Assembly (NCBI GenBank): GCA_026400835.1 | Contig: JAPLOA010000076.1 | Location: forward strand, 124,001-188,000 | Length of the DNA stretch: 64,000 nt | Direction: 5' to 3' | Origin: Planctomycetales bacterium | GTDB lineage: Bacteria > Planctomycetota > Planctomycetia > Planctomycetales > Planctomycetaceae | Program-made: the position numbers and the translations under genes | In this document: positions 39,801-47,939 of the stretch, piece after piece | Position numbering within the stretch: the stretch's first letter is position 1 | Layout of the letters: each line of letters starts with the position of its first letter | Notes under the pieces: model-generated | The model's input: only the letters and a program-made list of their open reading frames with translations | Database searches by the model: none | Told to the model about the DNA's origin: nothing

Positions 39801-40809
39801 CCAGAAAGTGCGCAATATCCTGAAGCGTATTCAGAGGCTTCTCGATGCATACTCAGACCTCTGGACTCGACACAGTGGCTCCATGCGTCTCTCGGTTGTG
39901 GAAGATCTTCACGACGAAGAATATGCCGAAGACGTTAAACAGTTTATCGAAACATATGGAGAAGATCTGTTCCACACGCGAATGCTGACGCTCGGCAATG
40001 CGCGAGCCATTCTTCATCACGGTGCGGAGTCGCTTTTCGATGAACTCCAGCAGACGGTCGCACTAACTCAGAACGTAAAGATTCTGGAAGATCTCGAAAG
40101 CGGCGAACTGGACCGTGAGGATGCCGCGGAACTGGCGGAGTTTGTCTACGAGTGCGTCGTGGACAATTTTGATCGCTTCCTCGAATACAACACGACGACA
40201 ACTCACTCGGACTACGGGAATCGCCTGTATTGTCTGCTGGACTTTCTCCGGCTTGAAGCGTTGTACGATCGCTTCGAATGGAACACGATCCCGTGGCAGG
40301 TCGCTCACGAGACGATGGTTCGAAAAGGAGAACTGGAAGTCGCAGCCGGCGTCGAAGAGTATGTCGGTGACGAATCCCGGGACATCGCGAACTCATTTGT
40401 CGAAGAACTCGTGCAACTGGAAGCCGAGTATGGAGTCCGACTTCCGGCCCTGCATGATCATGTGGGCGAACGAGTTGTCGGCGCGCTGGCTCAAAACCGC
40501 ATGGCGGCTCTGGTTTCGCGAGCCTGCTCAGACGCGGCTGGACTGTCACAGGAAGAAGTAAACAGTAACTTCCAGACGCTGCGTCAGGAAATCGCAGACT
40601 TTATGAGCACTCGAATCGGCTCAGGTATCGAACCCCCCGACTGGATGCAACGTCTCGCGTCAGAGCTTGACCGGGTTCAGGAAGGCCGCCCCGGTCAATT
40701 GTCTGATTCCTTGATGGAAGGCGATTTTCAGAAGCTGTCACAGAAAGCGATTGATCAGCAGATTTCTGATATCAGCCGACTGAATGATGCCGCAGGCAGC
40801 GGAATGTAA
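36820..40809 (+). CDS. Large helical protein of unknown function
   Basis: A 1329-residue protein with no signal peptide or membrane segment, so cytoplasmic. It is nearly all alpha-helical by appearance, with one charged low-complexity linker at about residues 685-745 (RKGGKEKAKDDLDIEHLFDG and an Asp/Thr-rich stretch) splitting it into two large parts. No catalytic or nucleotide-binding motif could be read. The start is taken as GTG 36820; a TTG at 36796 would add 8 residues. It follows rny by about 270 bases in the same direction. Similar giant helical proteins are seen in planctomycetes; a structural or scaffolding role is a guess. Confidence 0.75.
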   Translation: MSTRKTTSKSAIQPVDPDALRDLLGYLNFSQGTISPRFRSTLNSLFRDPERATSPAALRDFLIKELQRLSKSGDAACADPAQAESVIRFTIDQFIPAYRSHHSDLLGHLSESDFYAPFLLARMFESVLAARAEVGDDKASKVIESALKRLNHFVGYRPVAVLENDRRSEVYSGERFCPLPLYFGDVGAAAGPYEKIVNATIAFMQGLPEDLVGSSHFALERLAELSLDMRSHDHLHPVNKRTNYVFGEWDPDEIDTKGFYRRFVVRRLILDSLIDWINRGDGPDDPERLYDASAVLAGTILMASAISGSGPQTYDSSVSLTSLLPIVARQRDHFYQRLLDTAAGDRARRLKKLANESRQPFGHVRHELNMYLAKYGADQVQHRHLSWMFARMGFEEASCEEASVIPCLSARFESEIQSRLVMVPRTVRAGQLDTARRLITEVIEFLHRGIECGGLVDPWNILGFQGLFPLFFTREDSIPDSRVEVLLDIMGQIFDVCSLTMSEAAATGRKDLHDSVLKDFRELAEHWDRYATTTVNDLTQVEGMKSVEAATQVARVLAEWRTAGESAGDINFWRRHVEDFDATSSFAQVVTALLDRKDHVAAMGLLMQWLGQAETVPLENGPHSIHRMLHRLLQCICDQSEPEKRWNHLRRLFAFIEANAGLFWEIPSLGEFAEQRKRGRKGGKEKAKDDLDIEHLFDGDESEDKILEAAWDDVTYRDSTDDGNASDTMDGASAPGTTEFEVLYRQMEPRLKFLHTVGSLWGIAAVWISRSAATLTAADDQKEHLREWLASIRGRLHGLGELVREVRDYEITTLGSGLEGNIEYDIQMQCRFLLMQNALSTTVEFLMAERLIGAVISEESITKDTASLDRQLSRMFGAVFARSAETARQCFPGLCKELKRRPLLYVPFENGGQPAAILKARTLQSVIRVLLSQLPRLGLLSETFELLQVALQMERTSRPSGQAVTEFDRLFRIGLSSSVEAVLQSAVKWKGESSQKVRNILKRIQRLLDAYSDLWTRHSGSMRLSVVEDLHDEEYAEDVKQFIETYGEDLFHTRMLTLGNARAILHHGAESLFDELQQTVALTQNVKILEDLESGELDREDAAELAEFVYECVVDNFDRFLEYNTTTTHSDYGNRLYCLLDFLRLEALYDRFEWNTIPWQVAHETMVRKGELEVAAGVEEYVGDESRDIANSFVEELVQLEAEYGVRLPALHDHVGERVVGALAQNRMAALVSRACSDAAGLSQEEVNSNFQTLRQEIADFMSTRIGSGIEPPDWMQRLASELDRVQEGRPGQLSDSLMEGDFQKLSQKAIDQQISDISRLNDAAGSGM

Positions 40810-40920
40810 GAAGACTGCAAAACGCGAGTGAAGCAATTCGAACTCATGCGTTTAACGAAAGACTGTACAAGCCATGCGGATCCGTTTTCCGGGCCGAAGT
40901 GGGTCCGATCTTAAAGCTGA

Positions 40921-41265
40921 TCTCCATACATCATTGTCAATGACCGGAAACCGCTGGGCCACATCGTGCATCTTGTCTTGAGGAAGGATCATATCCGAGT
41001 CCTCGCATCCCCAAGCAAGGGCGAGTCCGTAGAACTGTTCAAGCAGGCGCACCCGCTCGCCATTGGTGAGTGGCATCGAGTTAGGTTGGGGTTCAGTGGG
41101 GAGACGATGACGGCAACTTTTGATGATACTCCGATCACTGCAATGGCCCCGTGCGTCGCCGTGCAGGAACTCTCCTTCGGTCTCGGCGGTGATTCCGGTG
41201 GTTCCGAAGGCGAAAACGCAGGTGCGATGGAGTTTCGCCGACTCCAAAATACTTGCACGCCCTGA
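40921..41265 (+). pseudogene. C-terminal fragment of a LamG/DUF1080-like gene
   Basis: An open frame begins after a stop with no start codon or ribosome site. Its translation reads like the end of a jelly-roll domain used in planctomycetal and verrucomicrobial hydrolases (HIRVLASPSKG; GEWHRVRLGFSGETMTATFD; ELSFGLGGDSGGSEGENAGA; MEFRRLQ). The N-terminal part is missing. It directly precedes the ECF sigma gene and marks the left edge of the block thought to be acquired. The exact family (LamG-like or DUF1080-like) is uncertain. Confidence 0.6.
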
Positions 41266-41333
41266 ACCGCTGTTATTCCCTCCGCACGTTCAGAAAAACT
41301 GGCACTCGGAGCGGATTCCACGGTAATACAAGA

Positions 41334-41867
41334 ATGAGTCCTGAGCCTTCCCCATCCACCGAACAGCTTGTGCTGTTGCTGACCCAGCATCAGGAGCCGC
41401 TCTTTCGTTACATTTTCAGCCTGGTGGGAAGCGAGGCGGATGCGCGGGATATTTTGCAGGAGACAAGTCTGTCGCTGTATCGGACGTTCGACCAGTATGA
41501 TGCGTCGCGGCCGTTTTTGCCCTGGGCTTATCGATTCGCTTACTTGAAAGTGCAGAAGCATCGCGAGAAAAAGACACGCTCGCAGCTCTTGTTCAGCGAG
41601 GATGTCATGGATTTGCTGGCGCAGGAACGGGAGCGGGTCGAGCCGGAACTCGACCAGCGGCTTCAGCTTTTGGATGGTTGTCTGAGTAAATTGACGGCAC
41701 ACGATAGAGAATTAGTGACCAGTCGATATGCGATGCGACAGAGTGCTGAGGAGATGATGAAAAGATTTCCGATCAGTCGTCGCACGCTGTTTCGGAAACT
41801 GGAACTGCTGCGCCAGCGATTGCATGAATGTGTCACAAGCCAGCTCCAATCGGACGGGCTCTCATGA
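41334..41867 (+). CDS. ECF-type RNA polymerase sigma factor
   Basis: A 177-residue sigma-70-family factor of extracytoplasmic type. Region 2 is LFRYIFSLVGSEADARDILQ through SRPFLPWAYRFAYLKVQKHR. Region 4 is LDGCLSKLTAHDRELVTSRY and AEEMMKRFPISRRTLFRKLE. The ATG at 41334 has purine-rich sequence upstream. Its TGA overlaps the ATG of the FecR-like gene (ATGA), so the pair is translationally coupled. Family knowledge: planctomycetes and Verrucomicrobia pair such factors with FecR-like proteins and PSCyt1/DUF1501 genes. The signal is not known. Confidence 0.92.
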   Translation: MSPEPSPSTEQLVLLLTQHQEPLFRYIFSLVGSEADARDILQETSLSLYRTFDQYDASRPFLPWAYRFAYLKVQKHREKKTRSQLLFSEDVMDLLAQERERVEPELDQRLQLLDGCLSKLTAHDRELVTSRYAMRQSAEEMMKRFPISRRTLFRKLELLRQRLHECVTSQLQSDGLS

Positions 41868-43408
41868 ATCTTGAATCACTTATCTACGCTAAGCTCGACG
41901 GCGAGATCACTCCGGAGCAGCACTCGCAGCTCGAGGACCATCTGCGCAATAACTGGCAAGCGCGGCGTCTCTATCTGGAGCTTGCCGATCAGCATGCGAG
42001 GTTGCTTCAGCAGCCCGAGGTGAATACCGGCAGGCTCAAACAAACACACGTTATCAGCCGAACGGTACCTTGGAGGAAATCGGCACTCATTGCATCTGCG
42101 GCAGTAGTTTTGCTGACAGCGTTTGTGGTCTGGCCTCGCAAGGTGGTTGATTCGGAGGCGACCTCCAATGGAGTCGCAATGATCAGTCAAACTTTGAATG
42201 CTGAGTTTGCTCCAACGACGATCCGCGGTGGTGACACGATCGCGCCGGGAAAGCTTACGTTAAAAAAGGGCCTGGCGCAGATTGAGTTCTTCAGCGGTGC
42301 GACGGTTTTGATCGAGGGTGAAACGCAAATCGAGATCATCTCGGCCTGGGAAGCGCGCTGTGTAAGCGGCCGCATGCGCGTGCATGTGCCGCCGGCAGCA
42401 AAGGGCTTCCTCATGCATGCGCCCAACATGAAGCTGGAGGACCTTGGCACAGAGTTTGCGATGAATGTCAAGGGCCAGGACAGCACGGTCCATGTCTTTG
42501 ACGGCGAGGTCATCGCGCATTCCAAAGCCAATTCGCCCGCGAGTTTGAAGATGGGTATGACATTGGCCTCTGCGTCCGTCAGCGTCGCACCGCAAGATTT
42601 CCTTCCCATCCGCGAGCTGCAGGGCCTGATCCGGCAGCATGAGCAGAGTCGTTTTGAGCAGTGGCAGACCTGGTCCATGCAGACTCGGCAAGATCTACGA
42701 CTCATCGCCTACTATCCCTTCAAGCATTGGGAGAACGATGACTGGGATCGCCTGGTGAATAACTTCGCCGAACCGACGTTGAAGTCACGCACCGGCGGCG
42801 CGGTCGGTGCTCAGTGGACGCAAGGTCGGTGGCCAGGAAAGGAAGCACTCGAATTCAAACGGCCAGGCGACCGAGTGCGCATGAATCTGGACGGGACTTA
42901 TGACGCACTGACACTCGCCTGTTGGATCAAGGTCGATTCGGTGGACAAGAAGTACAACTCGCTGCTATTAACAGATGGCTACGAATCTGGCGAACCGCAC
43001 TGGCAGATCTATGAAGATGGCAGCCTGATGTTCTCCATTGGCTATGCAACTGCGGGTGAGAAACGCATCACGATGAAGAACAACCAGATTTATCATTCTA
43101 AGCCCGTCTTCACAGCAGACAGCCTTGGTCGTTGGCATCATCTTGCGGTGACCTATAGCAATGCTTCCGGCGCGGTGTTGCAATACTTTGACGGCGAGGA
43201 AGTCGGCCGCGATATCTCGTCACTCCATCAGCCCGGTCGTACAATTGTCTTCGGCCCATGCGAGCTTGGCAACTGGGGGTTGCCGACACAAGGTCACCAG
43301 TTTCCCATCCGCACGCTCAACGGGGCGATCGACGAGTTTGCGATTTACAATGGAGTGCTTGATGCGACTGAGATTCAGGCGATTTTTGAAGAAGGAAAAC
43401 CGAATTGA
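41864..43408 (+). CDS. FecR-like anti-sigma protein with LamG domain
   Basis: A 514-residue single-pass protein. Residues 1-55 form a cytoplasmic anti-sigma helix bundle (ESLIYAKLDGEITPEQHSQL). A transmembrane segment lies at about 70-88 (ALIASAAVVLLTAFVVW). A FecR beta domain follows (LKKGLAQIEFFSGATVLIEG; LGTEFAMNVKGQDSTVHVFD). The C-terminal part, from about 290, is LamG/concanavalin-like (FKRPGDRVRMNLDGTYDALT; GRWHHLAVTYSN). The design couples a carbohydrate-binding outer part to sigma control. It overlaps both neighbours (ATGA and TTGA), indicating a tight operon. Confidence 0.88.
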   Translation: MNLESLIYAKLDGEITPEQHSQLEDHLRNNWQARRLYLELADQHARLLQQPEVNTGRLKQTHVISRTVPWRKSALIASAAVVLLTAFVVWPRKVVDSEATSNGVAMISQTLNAEFAPTTIRGGDTIAPGKLTLKKGLAQIEFFSGATVLIEGETQIEIISAWEARCVSGRMRVHVPPAAKGFLMHAPNMKLEDLGTEFAMNVKGQDSTVHVFDGEVIAHSKANSPASLKMGMTLASASVSVAPQDFLPIRELQGLIRQHEQSRFEQWQTWSMQTRQDLRLIAYYPFKHWENDDWDRLVNNFAEPTLKSRTGGAVGAQWTQGRWPGKEALEFKRPGDRVRMNLDGTYDALTLACWIKVDSVDKKYNSLLLTDGYESGEPHWQIYEDGSLMFSIGYATAGEKRITMKNNQIYHSKPVFTADSLGRWHHLAVTYSNASGAVLQYFDGEEVGRDISSLHQPGRTIVFGPCELGNWGLPTQGHQFPIRTLNGAIDEFAIYNGVLDATEIQAIFEEGKPN

Positions 43409-46353
43409 AAACTTCTATCGCTTTACCATTCGCTCTGTTGCTCTCCGTCGCTGCCACAGCCGTATCTGCGGATGAGCAGACGGAATTGCTTTTCGTGCGT
43501 CGCATAGCGCCACTGCTCCATGAAAAGTGTCTCGCCTGTCATGGTAATGACGAGGCGAAGATCAGTGGAGGCCTCGATATGCGGACACTTGCCTCCATGT
43601 TGAAAGGCGGCGACAGTGAAACGCCGGGTTTGACTGCTGGCAAGCCGAAAGAAAGCCCGCTGTATCTCGCAGTCACGCGGCAGCATGCTGACTGGTCGCC
43701 AATGCCGCCAAAGGAAGCGGACAAGCTTGATGCTGAGCAAATCTCCTGGGTCAAGGACTGGATCGCCGGCGGTGCGCCGTGGCTGGATGAAGCTCGTATG
43801 CAGGCTATAGCGAAAGCCCATGAAGCGAAATGGTCGCTTGAAGATGGAACCGTGATGAAGACATCCGGCGGCCTCTCGCAGGAGTGGTCGAATCGGAAAT
43901 ACAAACCCGATGGGTTGTGGGCCTATCAGCCAGTGCGAAGGCCAGACGTGGAGACAAGGCGACAGGGAGACGAGGAGAGGAATCCCATTGATTCACTCAT
44001 CGCGAAGAAGTTGCCCGCTGGCCTGGAGCCCGCGCCAGCCGCGGACGCGATCACTTTCATCCGCCGTGCTTCGTTTGACCTCACGGGCCTGCCACCAACA
44101 CCGGAAGAGGTGGCAGCGTTTGTGAAGGAATGCGGAGGAGAGATTCAGACAAAACGAGTGCGCGAGAACGCTGACACCCCGTCTCCTGGTCTCATTATCT
44201 CCTTGTCCTCGCCGCAAGCAGATAAAGCCATCGCATCGCTCATCGAGCGACTGCTGGAGTCCCCGCACTACGGCGAGCGGATGGCACAGCATTGGCTGGA
44301 CGTGACAAGATACGCGGATTCGTCCGGTTTCTCGAACGATTACGAACGAGGGAATGCCTGGCGCTATCGCGATTACGTGGTGCGTGCCTTCAACAGCGAT
44401 AAGCCCTATGACCAGTTCATCAAAGAGCAAATCGCTGGCGACGAAATCGACCCAGACAATCCTGAGTTGATCATTGCCACCGGTTTCCTGCGCATGGGGC
44501 CCTGGGAGTTGACCGGGATGGAGGTCGAGAAGATCGCGCGGCAGCGTTTTCTCGACGATGTCGTCAACAGCACCGGTGAGACGTTCCTCGCTCACTCGCT
44601 GCAATGCGCTCGCTGCCACGATCACAAGTTCGATCCGGTGCCTACCCGCGACTATTACTCTATCCAGGCCGTCTTTGCGACGACACAGCTCTCAGAACGT
44701 GCCGCGCCCTTCCTGCCGGTGGAAAACACGAATGGCTTCGAGGAGCGTACCTATTTGGAAAAGACCCTGGCGGAACATGAGGCCATGCTGTCCAGGCTGG
44801 ACGCTGTGCTACTGGAGAACGCGCAGCGTTGGTTCAAGGATAACGCTAAAGACCCGACGAAGTGGAACACTGCTGTCGAAGCCGCGAGTAAACCTTCCAC
44901 GCGGAAACAAGGACCTGCGAAGAGGCTTGGAGTGTATTCGGACCTGTTTTCAGCCGCACGCATTGCCCTCACCAATGCCGGCGTGCTCGAAAGTGACTTT
45001 CCTCCAAAATTTGTCGGCTTCACGCCGGAACAGTTCGGACTGGAAAGAGTTGCCCGCAAAGGACTCGAACGCCTCCGGTGGGAACTCGACCGGTACGAAC
45101 CCTACGCGCTCGCTGTGTATGGGGGCCGCACGCGGCAATACAAAACTATCTTTACACCGCTGCGCGTGCCGGCCGACCGAATGACTATGGGCGAGTTGGA
45201 GGAGACCTGCGTGCTCCCCGGCGGCGATCCTTTTGGCTCGGGCGAAAAAGTGAAACCGGGCGTGCTCAGTGTGCTTGCTGCCGCACAGAAGTCACCAATC
45301 CCCGACAGCATCGAAGGCCGACGAATGACTTTCGCAGATTGGGTTGCCAACGCAGAGAACCCACTCACAACGCGTGCTATCGTAAATCGCATCTGGCTCT
45401 GGCATTTCGATCAGCCTATCGCTGGCAATCCGAACAACTTCGGCAGCACCGGCAAGAAACCCACGCATCCCGAACTGCTCGACTGGCTTGCCGCGACCTT
45501 TGTCGAGAAAGGCTGGAGCTTCAAAGCCATGCACCGGATCATCATGAATTCCGAGGCGTATCGGCGTAGCGCCACGCATCCCGATTTGAAAACACTCGCC
45601 GACAAAGACCCGATCGGCACAAGCTACGCAGTCTTCAAACCGCGTCGACTTACCGCCGAGGAATTGCGTGATGCCATGCTCATCGTCACAGGTGAGCTCA
45701 ATCCGATGCTGGGCGGTATTCCTAATCGCCCCGAGATCAATCTGGAAGCTGCTTTGCAACCGCGTCAGGTCATGGGGACTTTCGCCGCTGCGTGGACGCC
45801 GAATCCGTTGCCACAGCAGCGTCATCGCCGTTCACTCTATGCGTTAAAGATTCGAGGGCTGCCCGACCCATTGCAGGAAGTCTTCAACGCACCCTCGCCC
45901 GATTTTTCGTGTGAGCGCCGCGAGGCCTCCACCGTCACGCCGCAGGTCTTCAGTCTGTTCAACGGCCAGAGCACACAATCCCGAGCGCTCGCCCTCGCCA
46001 ATCGCGTTGTAAAGGAAACGCGAAGTGATGAAGAAGCTATTGCGAGGGTCTTCGCGATCACCTTCTCGCGTCCGCCCAATGCTGAGGAGCTGCAAAGCTG
46101 CATCGCTCACTGGCGCGACATCGAAGCATTACTCGGCGAAGAAGTTCCGGCTGCTCAGAAGCCACTGCTCGAAGTCCGTCGTGACGCCATTGAAGAAAAC
46201 ACTGGCGAGAAGTTTTCTTTCAACGAGACGCTTCACGCCTATGCCGAGTTCGTGCCCGACTTACAACCTGCCGACGTTCCCGCACACACTCGCGCACTCG
46301 CAGATGTCTGCCTCGCCCTCCTTAACTCAAACGAGTTTGCATATGTGTATTGA
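43405..46353 (+). CDS. PSCyt1/DUF1549/DUF1553 (PSD1) protein
   Basis: A 982-residue exported protein. TTG is the start, with GAAGGA upstream, and its codon overlaps the stop of the FecR-like gene. A signal peptide (ALPFALLLSVAATAVSADE) precedes the PSCyt1 cytochrome-like part with CLACHG. DUF1549 follows (NPIDSLIAKKL; FDLTGLPPTPEEVAAFV; ESPHYGERMAQHWLDVTRYA) and a second CARCHDHKFDP heme-type motif. DUF1553 ends the protein. Two in-frame low-complexity inserts interrupt DUF1549 (43948-43983; 44174-44213). Family knowledge: always partners DUF1501 proteins; suspected in sulfated polysaccharide use. The reaction is not known. Confidence 0.93.
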   Translation: MKTSIALPFALLLSVAATAVSADEQTELLFVRRIAPLLHEKCLACHGNDEAKISGGLDMRTLASMLKGGDSETPGLTAGKPKESPLYLAVTRQHADWSPMPPKEADKLDAEQISWVKDWIAGGAPWLDEARMQAIAKAHEAKWSLEDGTVMKTSGGLSQEWSNRKYKPDGLWAYQPVRRPDVETRRQGDEERNPIDSLIAKKLPAGLEPAPAADAITFIRRASFDLTGLPPTPEEVAAFVKECGGEIQTKRVRENADTPSPGLIISLSSPQADKAIASLIERLLESPHYGERMAQHWLDVTRYADSSGFSNDYERGNAWRYRDYVVRAFNSDKPYDQFIKEQIAGDEIDPDNPELIIATGFLRMGPWELTGMEVEKIARQRFLDDVVNSTGETFLAHSLQCARCHDHKFDPVPTRDYYSIQAVFATTQLSERAAPFLPVENTNGFEERTYLEKTLAEHEAMLSRLDAVLLENAQRWFKDNAKDPTKWNTAVEAASKPSTRKQGPAKRLGVYSDLFSAARIALTNAGVLESDFPPKFVGFTPEQFGLERVARKGLERLRWELDRYEPYALAVYGGRTRQYKTIFTPLRVPADRMTMGELEETCVLPGGDPFGSGEKVKPGVLSVLAAAQKSPIPDSIEGRRMTFADWVANAENPLTTRAIVNRIWLWHFDQPIAGNPNNFGSTGKKPTHPELLDWLAATFVEKGWSFKAMHRIIMNSEAYRRSATHPDLKTLADKDPIGTSYAVFKPRRLTAEELRDAMLIVTGELNPMLGGIPNRPEINLEAALQPRQVMGTFAAAWTPNPLPQQRHRRSLYALKIRGLPDPLQEVFNAPSPDFSCERREASTVTPQVFSLFNGQSTQSRALALANRVVKETRSDEEAIARVFAITFSRPPNAEELQSCIAHWRDIEALLGEEVPAAQKPLLEVRRDAIEENTGEKFSFNETLHAYAEFVPDLQPADVPAHTRALADVCLALLNSNEFAYVY
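43948..43983 (+). repeat. Purine-rich low-complexity insert in the PSD1 gene
   Basis: A 36-base almost pure purine-rich tract built from GGAGAC/AGGAGA-like steps. It encodes ETRRQGDEER between conserved DUF1549 text, where the family normally has a short loop. Frame is preserved. Confidence 0.6.
44174..44213 (+). repeat. Pyrimidine-rich low-complexity insert in the PSD1 gene
   Basis: A 40-base tract of GTCTCC, TTATCTCC and TTGTCCTC steps, in frame between conserved segments of DUF1549. Its content resembles the reverse complement of the 43948-43983 tract, as if copies of one element had entered in opposite orientations. Confidence 0.55.
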
Positions 46354-46360
46354 TAAAGTT

Positions 46361-46430
46361 AGAAGGATGAAGGATGAAGGATGAAGACACTCAACCTTCC
46401 TCTTTCCACCTTCAGCCCTCCTCCTTCCTC
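46361..46430 (+). repeat. GAAGGAT tandem plus pyrimidine tract before the DUF1501 gene
   Basis: Three and a half copies of the 7-mer GAAGGAT (46362-46386) followed by a 40-base C/T-rich tract. The 16-mer ACACTCAACCTTCCTC at 46387-46402 recurs exactly at 46541-46556, inside the DUF1501 coding region. Confidence 0.75.
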
Positions 46431-46446
46431 ATGGAGAATGAACGCT

Positions 46447-47859
46447 ATGGAAGATAATCAAATGTACCGACGAGATACACTTCTTGGTATGAGTTCGATA
46501 CTCGGCACGATCGCATTCAACTCAATGCTGAAGGCCGACGACACTCAACCTTCCTCCCTCAACATTCCTCCTTCCGCCTCCCTCCTTCAACCTTCTTTCG
46601 CGAAGGCAAAGAACGTCATCTTCCTCATGATGGAAGGTGGGCCGTCGCACATCGACACGTTCGATCCGAAGCCGATGCTGGAAAAGCTACACCTCAGGGA
46701 GTTCGTTCGCGAAGAACAGCAGATCTCCGCCATGCAGAGTGGCAAACGCTACTATGTGCAAAGCCCCTTTAAGTTTGTTAAGGCTGGCCAGAGCGGCGCG
46801 GACATGGCGGAAAACTGGATGCATCTTGCCAAAGTTGCAGATGACATCTGTTTCTTCCGTGGTTGCACGGTGGACAGCGTCAATCATCCAACCGCCATGT
46901 ATCAGATGAACTGCGGCAATCGATTCGGCGGTGATCCCGGCATCGGCGCATGGGTCAACTATGGCCTTGGCTCAATCAATCAGGATCTGCCCGGCTTTAT
47001 CGTGTTGCCCGAAGTGAGTTACCCTCAGGGCGGTTCCGCAAACTGGAGTAACGGCTACTTGCCCGCGAAATTCCAAGGCACACCGCTGCGTGCGAAAGGA
47101 TCGCCGATTCTCGATCTCACACCGCCAGCTGGAGTGAGCACTGCGCGTCAACGCAAGAATCTCGACCTGATTGCTAAACTGAACACCGAGCACGCAGCGA
47201 AGCATCCCGGCCACGATGAACTCGCTGCGCGTATGGACAATTATGAACTTGCTTTTCGGATGCAGATGCAAGTTCCAGAGACGCTCGACATCTCGAAGGA
47301 AGACGCGAAGACAAAGGAGCTCTACGGTATCGGAAACGACGCAACCGATTCCTTTGGACGCAAATGTTTGTTGGCACGCAAACTGGTCGAGAAGGGAGTG
47401 CGCTTCGTGCAGCTCTACAACGGCTCATGGGACAGTCACGACTACATCGAGCGCGCCCACGGCAATCTTGTTCGAGGCGTCGATCAACCCATTGCCGCGC
47501 TCATTACTGATCTCAAGCAACGGGGCCTGCTCGAAAGTACGCTTATCGTCTGGTGCGGCGAGTTTGGCCGCACTCCTGACAACGGTGTGCGTGGCGGAAC
47601 GGCTTACGGTCGAGATCACAATCCCAACGCCATGACTATCTGGCTGGCCGGTGGCGGCTGCAATGCGGGTCACACGATCGGTGCCACCGACGAACTTGGA
47701 ATGGAAGCCGTCGAAGGCAAAGCCCACATCCGTGACTTCCACGTCACCCTTCTGCAACTCCTCGGGCTCGATGACAACAAACTCACCTTTTATCACGCTG
47801 GCCGCTTCAAACAGCTCAGCCAGTTTGGCGGCACTGTTATCAAGGATTTGATCTCGTAA
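46447..47859 (+). CDS. DUF1501 family protein, PSD1 partner
   Basis: A 470-residue exported protein. The ATG at 46447 is favoured by GGAGA 10 bases upstream; the ATG at 46381 lies inside a low-complexity repeat. A twin-arginine-type signal follows (MYRRDTLLGMSSILGTIAF). Conserved blocks are NVIFLMMEGGPSHIDTFDPK, RGCTVDSVNHPTAMYQMNCG and GEFGRTPDNGVRGGTAYGRD with DHNP. A pyrimidine-rich insert at 46541-46600 adds SLNIPPSASLL-type residues between the signal and the first block. It is the partner of the PSD1 protein by family rule and lies 93 bases after it. Confidence 0.92.
   Translation: MEDNQMYRRDTLLGMSSILGTIAFNSMLKADDTQPSSLNIPPSASLLQPSFAKAKNVIFLMMEGGPSHIDTFDPKPMLEKLHLREFVREEQQISAMQSGKRYYVQSPFKFVKAGQSGADMAENWMHLAKVADDICFFRGCTVDSVNHPTAMYQMNCGNRFGGDPGIGAWVNYGLGSINQDLPGFIVLPEVSYPQGGSANWSNGYLPAKFQGTPLRAKGSPILDLTPPAGVSTARQRKNLDLIAKLNTEHAAKHPGHDELAARMDNYELAFRMQMQVPETLDISKEDAKTKELYGIGNDATDSFGRKCLLARKLVEKGVRFVQLYNGSWDSHDYIERAHGNLVRGVDQPIAALITDLKQRGLLESTLIVWCGEFGRTPDNGVRGGTAYGRDHNPNAMTIWLAGGGCNAGHTIGATDELGMEAVEGKAHIRDFHVTLLQLLGLDDNKLTFYHAGRFKQLSQFGGTVIKDLIS
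46541..46600 (+). repeat. Pyrimidine-rich insert in the DUF1501 gene
   Basis: A 60-base C/T-rich tract of CCTTCC/CCTCC steps, in frame after the signal sequence. Its first 16 bases are identical to 46387-46402. Confidence 0.7.
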
Positions 47860-47873
47860 TCTGTTCGCATCAA

Positions 47874-47939
47874 CGGATAAAACTTTTTCACACACTCCTG
47901 CTTGCAACGTTCCTCACTCTTTCCTCCAGCACCTCACAA
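47874..47939 (+). pseudogene. Orphan signal-peptide fragment
   Basis: Immediately after the DUF1501 stop a frame reads KLFHTLLLATFLTLSSSTSQ, a textbook signal peptide, but without a usable start codon. It runs straight into sequence homologous on the other strand to a transposase. It looks like the 5' end of the next operon gene, cut by the insertion event. Confidence 0.5.

Noticed and set aside
40852-41247. A 131-codon minus-strand frame opposite the LamG/DUF1080-like remnant
   Set aside because: The plus strand reads as a recognisable jelly-roll end; the minus text has no family and is explained as its shadow.
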